Shown: positions 1-8,240 of the stretch, in pieces
Numbering within the stretch: the first letter of the stretch is position 1
Layout: the number at the start of each line of letters is the position of its first letter
DNA from: an uncultured Blautia sp.
Lineage (GTDB): Bacteria > Bacillota > Clostridia > Lachnospirales > Lachnospiraceae
Reading direction: 5' to 3'
Length of the DNA: 64,000 nucleotides
NCBI RefSeq assembly: GCF_934424005.1
Contig: NZ_CAKRXI010000009.1
Location: 14,035 to 78,034, forward strand
Notes under the pieces: generated by a model
What the model was told of the DNA's origin: nothing
Seen by the model: only the letters and a program-made list of their open reading frames with translations
Databases searched by the model: none
Position numbers and translations under genes: made by a program

Positions 1-44
1 GTCGGTTTTTTACTTTATAAGAAATTACTCCGCAAATAAAAAAA

Positions 45-137
45 GCATAATTATTTCGGCTGGGCGGTGTATCCAGCATCTCAGGTACTCTGATCAGAGT
101 GCGTCGGGAACCTTTTCCGACCTCGAAATAATCATGC
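45..137. other. Cloverleaf-shaped inverted-repeat element (possible structured RNA or terminator)
   Basis: A 14-bp outer stem (45-58 with 124-137, one mismatch) encloses three separate short hairpins: GCTGG/CCAGC (59-63 with 73-77), the perfect palindrome ACTCTGATCAGAGT (87-100) and GTCGG/CCGAC (103-107 with 117-121). The result is a four-way junction. Read on the minus strand it lies just 3' of the nuclease-fold gene and runs into a stretch of seven T, so it could end that transcript. The three ordered inner arms are more structure than a simple terminator needs. It is not a tRNA: the arms do not carry tRNA consensus bases. Confidence 0.6.
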
Positions 138-195
138 TTATTTTTATGTATGTAAATATATTAGGTAGTATACTTGTTTAGAACAAAATTGTCAA

Positions 196-579
196 TTATT
201 CTCTTGAAAATTTTTTAATGCGTCCACTATGCAAACGCCTATCTATTTTTGATTTTTGAATGTCAAACATAGTTGAGACATAATAATATTGTCCGTTTGA
301 GTCTAATTTTATACCAATCATCACATTATCCTTATAGCATTTAATAAGTTCAAGTGACTTTTCTGGTTCATTAGGATTGATTCCGATATAATCTGGTGAA
401 GTGATAATGTCGGAGATGTAATCAACATATTTTAAACAATTGTAATGCTTTCGTTTTACCATATGAGCTGGCAATCCTTTTGATCTGTAAATATTCAATT
501 CTTTATAATCTATATTCAAAATTTCATTGAAACGTTGATTATATTTACCAACCAATAAAATATCATTATTTTCAGACAT
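196..579 (-). CDS. PBECR-type nuclease-fold domain protein, small
   Basis: A 127-residue protein without signal peptide or membrane segment. Its second half resembles the phage Barnase-EndoU-ColicinE5/D-RelE-like (PBECR) nuclease-fold domains: a basic histidine motif VKRKHYNCLKYVDYI at about residues 41-55, a SPDYIGINPNEPE stretch, then DNVMIGIKLD and YYYVSTMFDI strands, and a basic end with RRLHSGRIKKF. Such domains are found alone in small proteins or as toxin modules in phage and polymorphic systems. No partner immunity gene is visible. The start has a GGAGTG ribosome site on the minus strand. The assignment rests on remembered family patterns. RNase or toxin activity is not shown by the sequence. 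Confidence 0.55.
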   Translation of the reverse strand: MSENNDILLVGKYNQRFNEILNIDYKELNIYRSKGLPAHMVKRKHYNCLKYVDYISDIITSPDYIGINPNEPEKSLELIKCYKDNVMIGIKLDSNGQYYYVSTMFDIQKSKIDRRLHSGRIKKFSRE

Positions 580-804
580 ATAAACACTCCGGCAATATAC
601 TGATTATTATTATATCATAGGCTGAAATCCCTTGCAGTATCTTAAAAATGGAGAAAATATCGATAAATGTCGTTTGGGCTAAAAGATGAAAATAGGAAAT
701 TAAAACGATAAAAAAGCATTGTGTGGTTGAAAAACTGCATAGTGTTTTTTTATTACGAAAAAGTTAAATTAAAGTAACAAGTGTATTTCATGCTATTTTG
801 TTAC

Positions 805-819
805 TGAAAATGATTTTCA
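805..819. promoter_or_regulatory. Candidate Fur-family operator (7-1-7 inverted repeat)
   Basis: TGAAAATGATTTTCA is a perfect 7-1-7 inverted repeat that closely matches the classic Fur box TGATAATNATTATCA. It lies about 60 bp upstream of the promoter of the Tp47-like gene and so may tie the surface redox locus to iron. The distance from the -35 box is longer than for simple steric repression. Confidence 0.55.
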
Positions 820-854
820 ATAAGAACATTAATGAGAAAAAAAGTCAATTTCTG

Positions 855-930
855 GTTAGAAAATGCTAACATTTTTGTGGACATGAAAAAGGAGTTATGG
901 TATAAAAATAAATGGTTAGAAAACGCTAAC
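855..930. promoter_or_regulatory. Twin palindromic operators flanking the promoter of the Tp47-like gene
   Basis: GTTAGAAAATGCTAAC (855-870) and GTTAGAAAACGCTAAC (915-930) differ by one base and lie exactly 60 bp apart. Each is an inverted repeat GTTAG-N6-CTAAC. One sits just upstream of the -35 element and the other just after the -10 element, the arrangement expected of a repressor pair. The half-site recalls DtxR/IdeR boxes (GTTAG.CTAAC) but the 6-bp spacer differs, so the regulator is unknown. Confidence 0.6.
878..906 (+). promoter_or_regulatory. Promoter of the Tp47-like gene
   Basis: TGGACA (878-883), a 17-bp spacer and TATAAA (901-906) form a sigma-A type promoter. It is bracketed by the twin palindromes and is followed by a strong AGGAGGAAGG ribosome site 5' of the ATG at 963. 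Confidence 0.55.
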
Positions 931-962
931 GCAATAGCGTATATATAAAGAGGAGGAAGGAA

Positions 963-3842
963 ATGGCAAATCAGAGATTGATGAAAAAAGTTGCACCAGT
1001 TGTTTTGAGTGCAGCGGTCGTAATGACAAGTATGCCGGCAACAGCTTTTGCAGCAGATTTTTCTGATACAGAAGTTACTGTAGCAGAGGAAAGTACTGAT
1101 ATTGAAGAAGCAAGTGCAGAAGCTGCGGACACAGATGTTGTGGAAGATACAGAGGATACAGATGTAGACGTTGAAGAAGCTGCAGAGGACGTGACAGCGG
1201 ATGAAGAAACATCTGATGAAGAACTTTTCAGCGCAGAGGTCAGTGAAGATGAATTTGCTGATGAGGCTGGAGATGGACAGACAGAAGGCGAAGCATATGT
1301 CCTCATGAACATTCCTTATGACGATTTTTATAAGGCAGAATTAAAGAATAATGATGTAAAGGTTGATGCATTTACATCTGCAACAAAACAGAAGACAAGA
1401 TCCAGTCTTGCAAAAGGCTCTTATCACGTAAATTCAGATGGAAGCGATATCACTGGTGTGACTTTTCCTGTGAAAGTATCTGATATTTCAGTATTGAAGG
1501 ACAAAAAACAGATTAAAGATAACGCTTCAGTGAGTATCACAACAGCTATAAAGGGAAAAGAAACTACTACAGAATACAAAGGAAAAGATGCTCTTTTTGA
1601 AAGCGACTCATATTCCTATTATGTTCTTCCTAAGGAACCATCCTACTACAAAGAACTGACAGTCGGTGAAGATGGAAGTTTTACATTCAGTGCCATTGAA
1701 GGTGAATCAGCAGCACCGAAGACAAAACAGGTGCAGGCTGAATTCAAAACAAAATCCAACTATGGTGACTACCAGCTGAAGTTTGATGAGACTGAATTCA
1801 AGAGCATTATCAATACAGATACTGAAACAGTGTATGGTGCAGTTATTAATACAACAGACGGAACAACCTATGGCCTCTGCCATCAGGAAAATATCTGGAA
1901 AGGATATAAGTTGGCATGGAGTACAGGATATACAACAGAAAGTAATGGATGCCATCTCAACTCTGAACATTTTGAGTCTATGATCGGAAAGACAATTGAC
2001 AGCGTAACATATTATGCAAGTAATGGCATTTATACATTAGATATTGCAGATGTAAAGGTTCTGGCCAAAAACAGCTATGTGTACGCAGGACTCACCTGGG
2101 GCGAATACTGGAGCCAGGAAAATGTAACTGCAGCAGGAAACGTGAGTGGATCTGATGAAAAAGATTCGCATAATGAATCAGATACAGGAGCATTTGATAC
2201 AGTAACAAGAGCTACAACAAATCACGGCCTTCACAGAGGAAGCTATCAGTGCATGGCAACGATTTATACAACAGAAGGCAATGCATATCAGTTATCCTAT
2301 TGGAAGAGCAGTACAGAACCGGTTCTTACAGATGGAACAGTTGCAATCTGGACACCGGCAGACAGAAAGACTGGTACTCCGGCATCTATTCAGGTTAATG
2401 GTGGAGCGAAAGAAAGCCTTGATCATTATGCAGTAACAGGTATTAAATATGTCCCTGTACAGGTGAACGCTGAAGATTATGCAGATTTTGCTGCAAAATA
2501 TCCGGTTGTTAAAAATGGTGAAACCCTTGTTGGTGGTTTCTCTGAAAACAATCTGAAAGCATACAGCGAGACTGCAAATGTAACAGTAAACACAAATGGA
2601 CTGAAAACAGTAACTAAGAATGAAGATGGAAGCTTCTCTTTCAGTGCAAGAAAAACAGGAACAGAATCCGGTATTCAGGGAACTGATCTCAAAGTTGCAA
2701 CTGGAATTGAGCCAGAGGTTAAAACAGCAAGTGGATCTTATGGAGAATTCCTTCGTGTGGATCTGAATGGTAATTATGGTGGCCTTGGTGCTGCAATGCA
2801 GGCAGTTAAATGGGATTACTATGGAAATGGTAATACAGTACTTGCAACATATGGTACAAAATTTGCCGCTGATAACTGGATGCATAAAGCAATGGGAATT
2901 CAGCTTGGTCTGACACATTCTGTAAGATGCCAGCTTCCGGCAGGAACAGATGGAACAGGTCACTGGAAATTAACTGTTTATGCACTGGGATATCAGGACT
3001 ATACATTTGAGTTTGATGCAACAGCTACCAATATTGTGACACCAACAGATCCGTCCAAAATTGATACAACAGCACTGAAAGCAGCACTTGAAAAAGTAAA
3101 AGCTCTCAATAAAGATGATTATACAGAAGAATCCTGGAAGAAAGTAGAAGATGAAGCTACGGAAACACAGGAAATGCTGGAAGAAATTGAGGCAGCAATT
3201 AAGGATAAGACAACAGTTGCATTCAGCCAGGCAGCAGTAGATGAGCAGGTTAATGAGCATCTGACAGCAGCAATCAATGGACTTGTGAAGAAAGAAAAAC
3301 CTGTAGAGCCGGTAGTGACACCAGATGTTAAACCAACAGTAACACCAAGTAAAAATGAAACTAAGCCAACAGCAACTCCGACGCCAGTAGTTAAGCCTGG
3401 TATCACTGCAAAAGTCTCACAGGTTTATGTCGGAAAGAAAGCTACAATCAAAGTTACCAAAACTAAGGTAACAGGAAAAGTTACTTTCAAATCCAGCAAT
3501 AAGAAAGTTGCAACAGTCAACAGCAAGGGTGTTATCACAGGTAAGAAAGCAGGAAAAGCTGTTATTACTGTAAAAGTTGGTAAATATACCAAGAAATTAA
3601 CAGTTACTGTTAAGAAACCTTCCTTCAAACTTACAAAATCTTCTGCAAAACTGAAAAAAGGCCAGAAGGTTACAATTAAATCAAAAGCAGCACCGGCAGC
3701 TAAAGTTACATACAAGACCAGCAACAAGAAAGTTGCAACAGTTAACAGCAAAGGTGTTGTAACAGCGAAGAAGAAAGGAACAGCAAAGATTACTGTTAAA
3801 TGCAATGGAATCACAAAAACATTCAAAGTAACAGTAAAATAA
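963..3842 (+). CDS. Secreted Tp47-like surface protein with FIVAR-like and BIG2 Ig-like domains
   Basis: A 959-residue exported protein. It has a signal peptide (residues 1-31, ending AFA-A) and a very acidic Asp/Glu-rich stretch at about 35-100. A first module at about 111-180 reads YVLMNIPYDDFYKAE...VDAFTSAT. A region at about 375-690 tracks the Treponema pallidum 47-kDa penicillin-binding lipoprotein Tp47: TWGEYWSQE, FDTVTRATTNHG, NTNGLKTV...SFSARK, VKWDYYGNG, ATYGTKFAADNW and WKLTVYALGYQDY all have counterparts in Tp47 in the same order. It is followed by a FIVAR-like helical stretch (700-775), a Pro/Thr linker and two BIG2 repeats (about 810-959) with SSNKKVATVNSKGV motifs. No LPXTG signal is present, so attachment may go through the BIG2 repeats. 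It heads the flavin locus. Penicillin binding is known for Tp47 but is not shown here. Confidence 0.75.
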   Translation: MANQRLMKKVAPVVLSAAVVMTSMPATAFAADFSDTEVTVAEESTDIEEASAEAADTDVVEDTEDTDVDVEEAAEDVTADEETSDEELFSAEVSEDEFADEAGDGQTEGEAYVLMNIPYDDFYKAELKNNDVKVDAFTSATKQKTRSSLAKGSYHVNSDGSDITGVTFPVKVSDISVLKDKKQIKDNASVSITTAIKGKETTTEYKGKDALFESDSYSYYVLPKEPSYYKELTVGEDGSFTFSAIEGESAAPKTKQVQAEFKTKSNYGDYQLKFDETEFKSIINTDTETVYGAVINTTDGTTYGLCHQENIWKGYKLAWSTGYTTESNGCHLNSEHFESMIGKTIDSVTYYASNGIYTLDIADVKVLAKNSYVYAGLTWGEYWSQENVTAAGNVSGSDEKDSHNESDTGAFDTVTRATTNHGLHRGSYQCMATIYTTEGNAYQLSYWKSSTEPVLTDGTVAIWTPADRKTGTPASIQVNGGAKESLDHYAVTGIKYVPVQVNAEDYADFAAKYPVVKNGETLVGGFSENNLKAYSETANVTVNTNGLKTVTKNEDGSFSFSARKTGTESGIQGTDLKVATGIEPEVKTASGSYGEFLRVDLNGNYGGLGAAMQAVKWDYYGNGNTVLATYGTKFAADNWMHKAMGIQLGLTHSVRCQLPAGTDGTGHWKLTVYALGYQDYTFEFDATATNIVTPTDPSKIDTTALKAALEKVKALNKDDYTEESWKKVEDEATETQEMLEEIEAAIKDKTTVAFSQAAVDEQVNEHLTAAINGLVKKEKPVEPVVTPDVKPTVTPSKNETKPTATPTPVVKPGITAKVSQVYVGKKATIKVTKTKVTGKVTFKSSNKKVATVNSKGVITGKKAGKAVITVKVGKYTKKLTVTVKKPSFKLTKSSAKLKKGQKVTIKSKAAPAAKVTYKTSNKKVATVNSKGVVTAKKKGTAKITVKCNGITKTFKVTVK

Positions 3843-3858
3843 TTCCTTCATAAAATAC

Positions 3859-3907
3859 ACATACGAAAGAACGGGGGCCGTTTATAACTGCCCCTTCTTT
3901 TGTATGT
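3859..3907 (+). terminator. Intrinsic terminator after the Tp47-like gene
   Basis: ACATACGAAAGAACGGGG pairs with CCCCTTCTTTTGTATGT around an 14-base loop. The stem is long and only weakly followed by T, so partial read-through into the FMN-domain gene 16 bp later is plausible. Confidence 0.6.
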
Positions 3908-3922
3908 TAAGGGGTAAATTAT

Positions 3923-5701
3923 ATGTACAAAAAAAATCTTATGAAACTTCTTCCGGCAGTCGCTGTAATTATTGCTATTGCAGCAGCTGGATTTCAGCAG
4001 GACAGTGAAGTAAAAAGTACAAAAACTGTTCAGGCAGCTGAGAATGAGCTGATAAAATCAGATGAACTGACGAGTCTGCTGGCAACTGCATATTTTAATG
4101 ACGGAGGAATAGATGATACGGATGAGACAGACGGCAGCATTCTGAAAACAAAGAAAAGCAAATCCAAAATAAAAAAAGCGGGAATTAAGACGGGAAAAAC
4201 CAAAGCACTTCCGGAAAAGTCTGCAGCAGCTTCCGGGCAGGGGCAGGGAACGACCACAACACCTACGACTTCTGTTCCAAAAGGTGGATATAAAGATGGA
4301 ACTTACCAGGGAAGTGGAATCGGATTTGGTGGAACGATCACTGTTCAGGTAACAATTTCAGGTGGAAAGATTGCTTCTATAGAAATATTAAGTGCATCAG
4401 GTGAAACCGGTTCTTATTTTGCATCTGCCAAAGGTGTGATCAGCAAAATGATTTCCGGTCAGACTCCAAATGTCGATGCTGTCAGTGGTGCCACCTATTC
4501 ATCAAACGGAATCATTCAGGCAGTTCAGAATGCACTGTCAAAGGCCGGAAAAGGAAAAGCTGCAAAAACAACGAAAAAGACGACCAAGAAGAATACCAAT
4601 ACTTCAAATAAAACAACGACACCGGTTGAAATCACAAAACCGTCCGGAGAGGTAACTTATAAGGATGGAACGTATACTGCAGAAGCAGAAGGATTTGACG
4701 GTCCGGTAAAAGTCACTGTTACGATTAAAGACGGAAAGATAAGCGCAATCACAAATACGAACACTGATACAAAAGAATATTTTAATAAGGCATGGAATAG
4801 TATTCAGCCGAAGATTCTTGAAAAACAGGCAGTGTATGGTGTGGACACCGTGAGCGGAGCAACGTTTTCTTCAAATGGTATTCTTAAGGCGGTACAGAAA
4901 GCCCTGGAACAGGCTTCGGTAAATGTGACACCGGCACCAGAAGTGACGGTAAGTCCAACTCCGGTACCGACAACCGCTCCAGCACCGGTTATACCGGATA
5001 CCCCGAAGGTTTTATATAATGACGGAACATATACGGGTACTGGAATTGGATATGGTGGAAAGATAAATATCAGTGTAACAATTAAAGATGGAATAATTAC
5101 GGAAGTATCTCAGACCAATGAAGGAGAAACACCAAGATATTTCAGAAATGCATGGAATGTAATACAGCCGGCAATTCTTGCAAAACAGAGTACGGATGGT
5201 ATTGATACTGTATCTGGAGCGACATATTCTTCCGAGGGAATTCTGTATGGAGCAAAATCGGCTTTAGAGCAGGCTTTAAAAACAGCAGATACGACACCGA
5301 CACCAACTGTAACACCGAATCCAACGACAACACCAGAACCGACAACAGTTCCGGAACCAACAGCAACACCGGAACCAACAGCAACACCAGAACCAACAGC
5401 AGTACCAGAGCCAACAACAGCGCCTGGAGCCGGCTATAAAGATGGAAGTTATACGGGAACAGGAGAAGGATTCAATGGTCAGGTAACTGTTACGATTAAT
5501 GTGTCAGGGGGCAACATTGTGTCAGCCGGATATGATGGAGAAGATGATGAACCGGAATTTTCCAATGCATGGAATGGAATTTATAATCAGGTTTTAGGTC
5601 GTCAGTCAGCTGATGGGCTGGATACGGTAAGTGGAGCTACATATTCTTCAAATGGACTGATTCAGGCATTTCAGAGTGCTATCAGCCAGGCAAAACAGTA
5701 A
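3923..5701 (+). CDS. Exported protein with four FMN-binding (flavinylated) domains
   Basis: A 592-residue exported protein: N-terminal hydrophobic signal (about 8-24, no lipobox cysteine), a Lys-rich stretch (about 73-95), then four FMN_bind domains joined by Lys/Thr or Pro/Thr/Glu linkers. Each domain opens with YKDGTY or YNDGTY and closes with a flavinylation motif of the DxVSGATxSS type. The predicted FMN-threonyl sites are Thr191, Thr314, Thr434 and Thr573. The FMN_bind family receives FMN covalently from ApbE, which is encoded 1.4 kb downstream. Four tethered flavins on flexible linkers suggest a chain that carries electrons across the cell wall, as proposed for PplA-like proteins in flavin-based extracellular electron transfer. 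That role is inferred. The ATG follows GGGG at a good distance. Confidence 0.85.
   Translation: MYKKNLMKLLPAVAVIIAIAAAGFQQDSEVKSTKTVQAAENELIKSDELTSLLATAYFNDGGIDDTDETDGSILKTKKSKSKIKKAGIKTGKTKALPEKSAAASGQGQGTTTTPTTSVPKGGYKDGTYQGSGIGFGGTITVQVTISGGKIASIEILSASGETGSYFASAKGVISKMISGQTPNVDAVSGATYSSNGIIQAVQNALSKAGKGKAAKTTKKTTKKNTNTSNKTTTPVEITKPSGEVTYKDGTYTAEAEGFDGPVKVTVTIKDGKISAITNTNTDTKEYFNKAWNSIQPKILEKQAVYGVDTVSGATFSSNGILKAVQKALEQASVNVTPAPEVTVSPTPVPTTAPAPVIPDTPKVLYNDGTYTGTGIGYGGKINISVTIKDGIITEVSQTNEGETPRYFRNAWNVIQPAILAKQSTDGIDTVSGATYSSEGILYGAKSALEQALKTADTTPTPTVTPNPTTTPEPTTVPEPTATPEPTATPEPTAVPEPTTAPGAGYKDGSYTGTGEGFNGQVTVTINVSGGNIVSAGYDGEDDEPEFSNAWNGIYNQVLGRQSADGLDTVSGATYSSNGLIQAFQSAISQAKQ
5333..5422 (+). 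repeat. Five 18-bp tandem repeats encoding a Pro-Glu-Pro-Thr linker
   Basis: Five near-identical 18-bp units (CCRGARCCRACARCARYN type) encode PEPTTV, PEPTAT, PEPTAT, PEPTAV and PEPTTA between the third and fourth FMN-binding domains. Two central units are identical, so the copy number may vary between strains and change linker length. Confidence 0.8.
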
Positions 5702-5760
5702 ATGTTCGATAGTGAAAAAGAAAAATTGAAAATATAAGGAGTCTGAAAGGAAAACTTTAG

Positions 5761-6348
5761 ATGAAATACCAGAATTTTATTATGAGAATTTTGTGCCTTC
5801 TGTTGATTCTTGCCGCTGTAGTAGGATATAATTCTATGCAGAAAAAAGATACGCAGGCACAGGAATCACAGGAGATCGCTGCGCTCACAAAACGCGTGGA
5901 GAAACTGGAGGAACAGAATACGGAGATGCTCTCTGCGCTGGAGGAGGCTGCGAAGAATCAGGAAGCAGCAATCGCACAGGCACAGAGTGATGCAAAAGAT
6001 AAAGATAATGCTGCAAAAGAGGATGCTGAGGAAGCTGACACTGCAGACACAGAAGAAGAGTCTGATGATTCGGAAAATGTATACAAAGATGGTACCTATA
6101 CCGGTTCCGCACAGGGATTTGGCGGTGCGATCACCGTACAGGTCACACTTTCAAATGATGAGATCACAGATATTCAGGTGACAAGTGCACCAGGTGAAGA
6201 TTCTGCTTATCTTTCACAGGGAGAAGGCGTGATAAGTTCCATTATTTCCGCGCAGAGTACGGATGTGGATACGGTATCAGGTGCAACATTCAGCTCTACA
6301 GGTATTATCAATGCAGTTGTAGATGCTCTTGGAAAGGCGGAAAACTGA
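5761..6348 (+). CDS. Membrane-anchored single-domain FMN-binding protein
   Basis: A 195-residue protein with one N-terminal membrane anchor (about residues 8-23), a short coiled coil (about 35-75, EIAALTKRVEKLEEQ), an acidic Asp/Glu spacer (75-107) and a C-terminal FMN_bind domain. That domain starts YKDGTYTG and carries VDTVSGATFSS, which predicts covalent FMN on Thr176. It sits between the four-domain protein and the polyferredoxin gene, and its stop overlaps the next start (TGATG). The likely job is to take electrons from the membrane iron-sulfur protein and pass them to the longer flavoprotein. The order of electron flow is inferred from the gene order. Confidence 0.82.
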   Translation: MKYQNFIMRILCLLLILAAVVGYNSMQKKDTQAQESQEIAALTKRVEKLEEQNTEMLSALEEAAKNQEAAIAQAQSDAKDKDNAAKEDAEEADTADTEEESDDSENVYKDGTYTGSAQGFGGAITVQVTLSNDEITDIQVTSAPGEDSAYLSQGEGVISSIISAQSTDVDTVSGATFSSTGIINAVVDALGKAEN

Positions 6349-7136
6349 TGAAAAAGAGGCAGAGAAAGGTCCGGTTGATCCGGGCTGCCATACAGCTTGT
6401 ATTTTTTATCTTTTATCCGGCACTTTTTTCAACGGCATTTGCAGGAATAAAATCTGTTTTTCAGGCAATCGCGGCGCATCAGCAGATCACATGGAACTCA
6501 TTTCTTGATATAACAGGACTTCTGCTGCTGGTAACGATTCTGTTTGGCAGACATTTTTGTGGATATGCATGTGCATTCGGTTCACTGGGAGATGCCATGT
6601 ATGAGCTGACTCTTTTTGTACGGCAGAAAGTTTTTCACAAGAAGGGAAGACATGGATATCCGGAAAAAGCAGTCAGAATCCTTCAGAAGGTGAAGTATAT
6701 ACTTCTGGCATTTCTTCTGCTTTCTATTCTGACCGGATGGTATGCATCCCTTCAGGGGATGAGCCCGTGGGATGTCTTTTCCATGCTGACAGCGGGAAAA
6801 CTTCCAAATGCTTCTTATAAGATTGGAATTATCCTGCTGGTGCTGATCCTGATCGGAATGTGTACACATGAACGATTTTTCTGTCAGTTCCTTTGTCCGA
6901 TGGGAGCAGTTTTTGCAATGATGCCAATCCTGCCGTCTGCGCTGTTTAACAGAAACAGGGAGAAATGTCCTTCGAAATGCGGACTGTGCAAGAAGAGATG
7001 CCCTGCACATCTGGAGATTGACGGAGATACAGCTCTTTCAGGAGAATGTATCTGCTGTCATGCCTGCCAGGTGACCTGCCCACGTAAAAATATTCAGATT
7101 GGCCCGGTAAAAGAGCGGGAAATGGTGAAAGAATGA
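6348..7136 (+). CDS. NapH/NosR-like polyferredoxin membrane protein
   Basis: A 262-residue protein with about four membrane helices and two kinds of cysteine motif. Two membrane-edge motifs of the CxxxC type, FCGYACAFGSLGD at about residue 69 and FCQFLCPMGAVFA at about 182, are typical of the NapH/NosR/RdxA group. Two [4Fe-4S] ferredoxin motifs follow near the C-terminus: CPSKCGLCKKRCP and CICCHACQVTCP (about 206-245). Proteins of this group carry electrons from the quinone pool or cytosol to extracytosolic partners. The gene overlaps both neighbours by a few bases (TGATG before, ATGA after), so it is translationally coupled to the FMN protein and to apbE. It is the likely transmembrane link of the locus. 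Confidence 0.8.
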   Translation: MKKRQRKVRLIRAAIQLVFFIFYPALFSTAFAGIKSVFQAIAAHQQITWNSFLDITGLLLLVTILFGRHFCGYACAFGSLGDAMYELTLFVRQKVFHKKGRHGYPEKAVRILQKVKYILLAFLLLSILTGWYASLQGMSPWDVFSMLTAGKLPNASYKIGIILLVLILIGMCTHERFFCQFLCPMGAVFAMMPILPSALFNRNREKCPSKCGLCKKRCPAHLEIDGDTALSGECICCHACQVTCPRKNIQIGPVKEREMVKE

Positions 7137-8173
7137 AGATAAAAAAGAAGTCAGCTGCCATGCTGTGCGGAGTTTTCTGCACGGCATTGACAGCAATTCC
7201 GGTACTGGCGGATACAGAGGTACAGAAATATACAAATACGGATTTTGCTATGGATACAGTTGTGTCTGAAACATTGTATACAATAGGAGATGACCTGAAT
7301 ACTGCAATTGGTCAGAAGATACGGGAGATTGAGACAGAGTATCTTTCCTGGACGGATGAGGATTCTCAGATCGCGAAACTGAATGCAGCATCGGGAGAAA
7401 CAACGGAAGTTTCAGATGAGCTTGCCGGCTATTTGGAAAAAATATTTCAGCTTGCGAAGGATTCGAATGGAGCTTTTGATCCAACGATTGGAAAGATCAT
7501 TCGTCTCTGGGATATTACAGGAGAAAATCCTCATGTCCCGGAGCAGTCAGAGCTGGATGAACTTCTGAAAGATGTGGGATACCAGAAAGTATCTCTGGAT
7601 GGCGATAAGGTAACGCTGGAAAAAGGAGCTACTCTGGATCTGGGAGCAACCGGAAAAGGAATTGGCTGTGATGTAGTTTCTGATTTTCTGAAGACACAGG
7701 AAGATGTGTCAGGAATGATCCTGAACCTTGGCGGCAGCAGTGTTATGGCTTACGGCGAGAAACCGGATGGTTCTGACTGGAAAGTTGCTGTGACTGATCC
7801 GCGTGATGTCGAGGGCGATTACCTTGGTGCGATCACACTGGAGGGTGGAGAATTCCTTTCGACTTCCGGTGACTATGAAAAATATTTTATGGAAGATGGT
7901 AAGAGATATCATCATATCCTTGATCCGAAGACAGGATATCCGGTGTGGAATGGTCTGGACTCTGTGACGGTTGTCTGTGACAGCGGACTTCTGGCAGATG
8001 GACTTTCTACAGCATGTTTTGTACTTGGAATGGATGATGCATTAGAATTGCTTGAGAAATATAATGCGGAGGCAGTCTTTGTAGATGAGGATGAGAACGT
8101 GTATCTGACGTCCGGGATGAAAGACCGTTTTGAATTGATGAAGAATACCTATACAGTGAAAGAGGCAGAATAA
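7133..8173 (+). CDS. apbE: FAD:protein FMN transferase (ApbE family)
   Basis: A 346-residue exported ApbE. It moves FMN from FAD onto a threonine of FMN_bind domains, with Mg2+. Signs: signal peptide (1-26, ending VLA-D), TLDLGATGKGIGCDVVSD at about 166-183, LNLGGSSVMAYG (about 198-209), the TSGDYEKYF..GKRYHHILDPKTGYP block (about 244-273) and LLADGLSTACFVLG (about 284-297). Many ApbE proteins are lipoproteins. Here no cysteine stands in a lipobox position, so it may be secreted or kept by an uncleaved signal. The start overlaps the polyferredoxin gene by 4 bp. Five acceptor sites are encoded just upstream, which makes the pairing of enzyme and substrates very likely. Confidence 0.88.
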   Translation: MKIKKKSAAMLCGVFCTALTAIPVLADTEVQKYTNTDFAMDTVVSETLYTIGDDLNTAIGQKIREIETEYLSWTDEDSQIAKLNAASGETTEVSDELAGYLEKIFQLAKDSNGAFDPTIGKIIRLWDITGENPHVPEQSELDELLKDVGYQKVSLDGDKVTLEKGATLDLGATGKGIGCDVVSDFLKTQEDVSGMILNLGGSSVMAYGEKPDGSDWKVAVTDPRDVEGDYLGAITLEGGEFLSTSGDYEKYFMEDGKRYHHILDPKTGYPVWNGLDSVTVVCDSGLLADGLSTACFVLGMDDALELLEKYNAEAVFVDEDENVYLTSGMKDRFELMKNTYTVKEAE

Positions 8174-8176
8174 AAA

Positions 8177-8211
8177 AACAACGAAATTGTCTTCGGACGA
8201 TTTCGTTGTTT
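8177..8211. terminator. Bidirectional terminator between convergent apbE and the Gx-transporter gene
   Basis: A hairpin of AACAACGAAAT and ATTTCGTTGTT arms closed by a TTCG tetraloop, with A-runs on the left and T-runs on the right, works in both directions. Confidence 0.85.
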
Positions 8212-8240
8212 TTACGTTACAGTAAATGACTTATATAAGA

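Noticed and set aside
45..137. A tRNA gene, because of the cloverleaf shape
   Set aside because: No T-loop GGTTCGA-type consensus, no CCA-side acceptor pattern and arm lengths do not fit.
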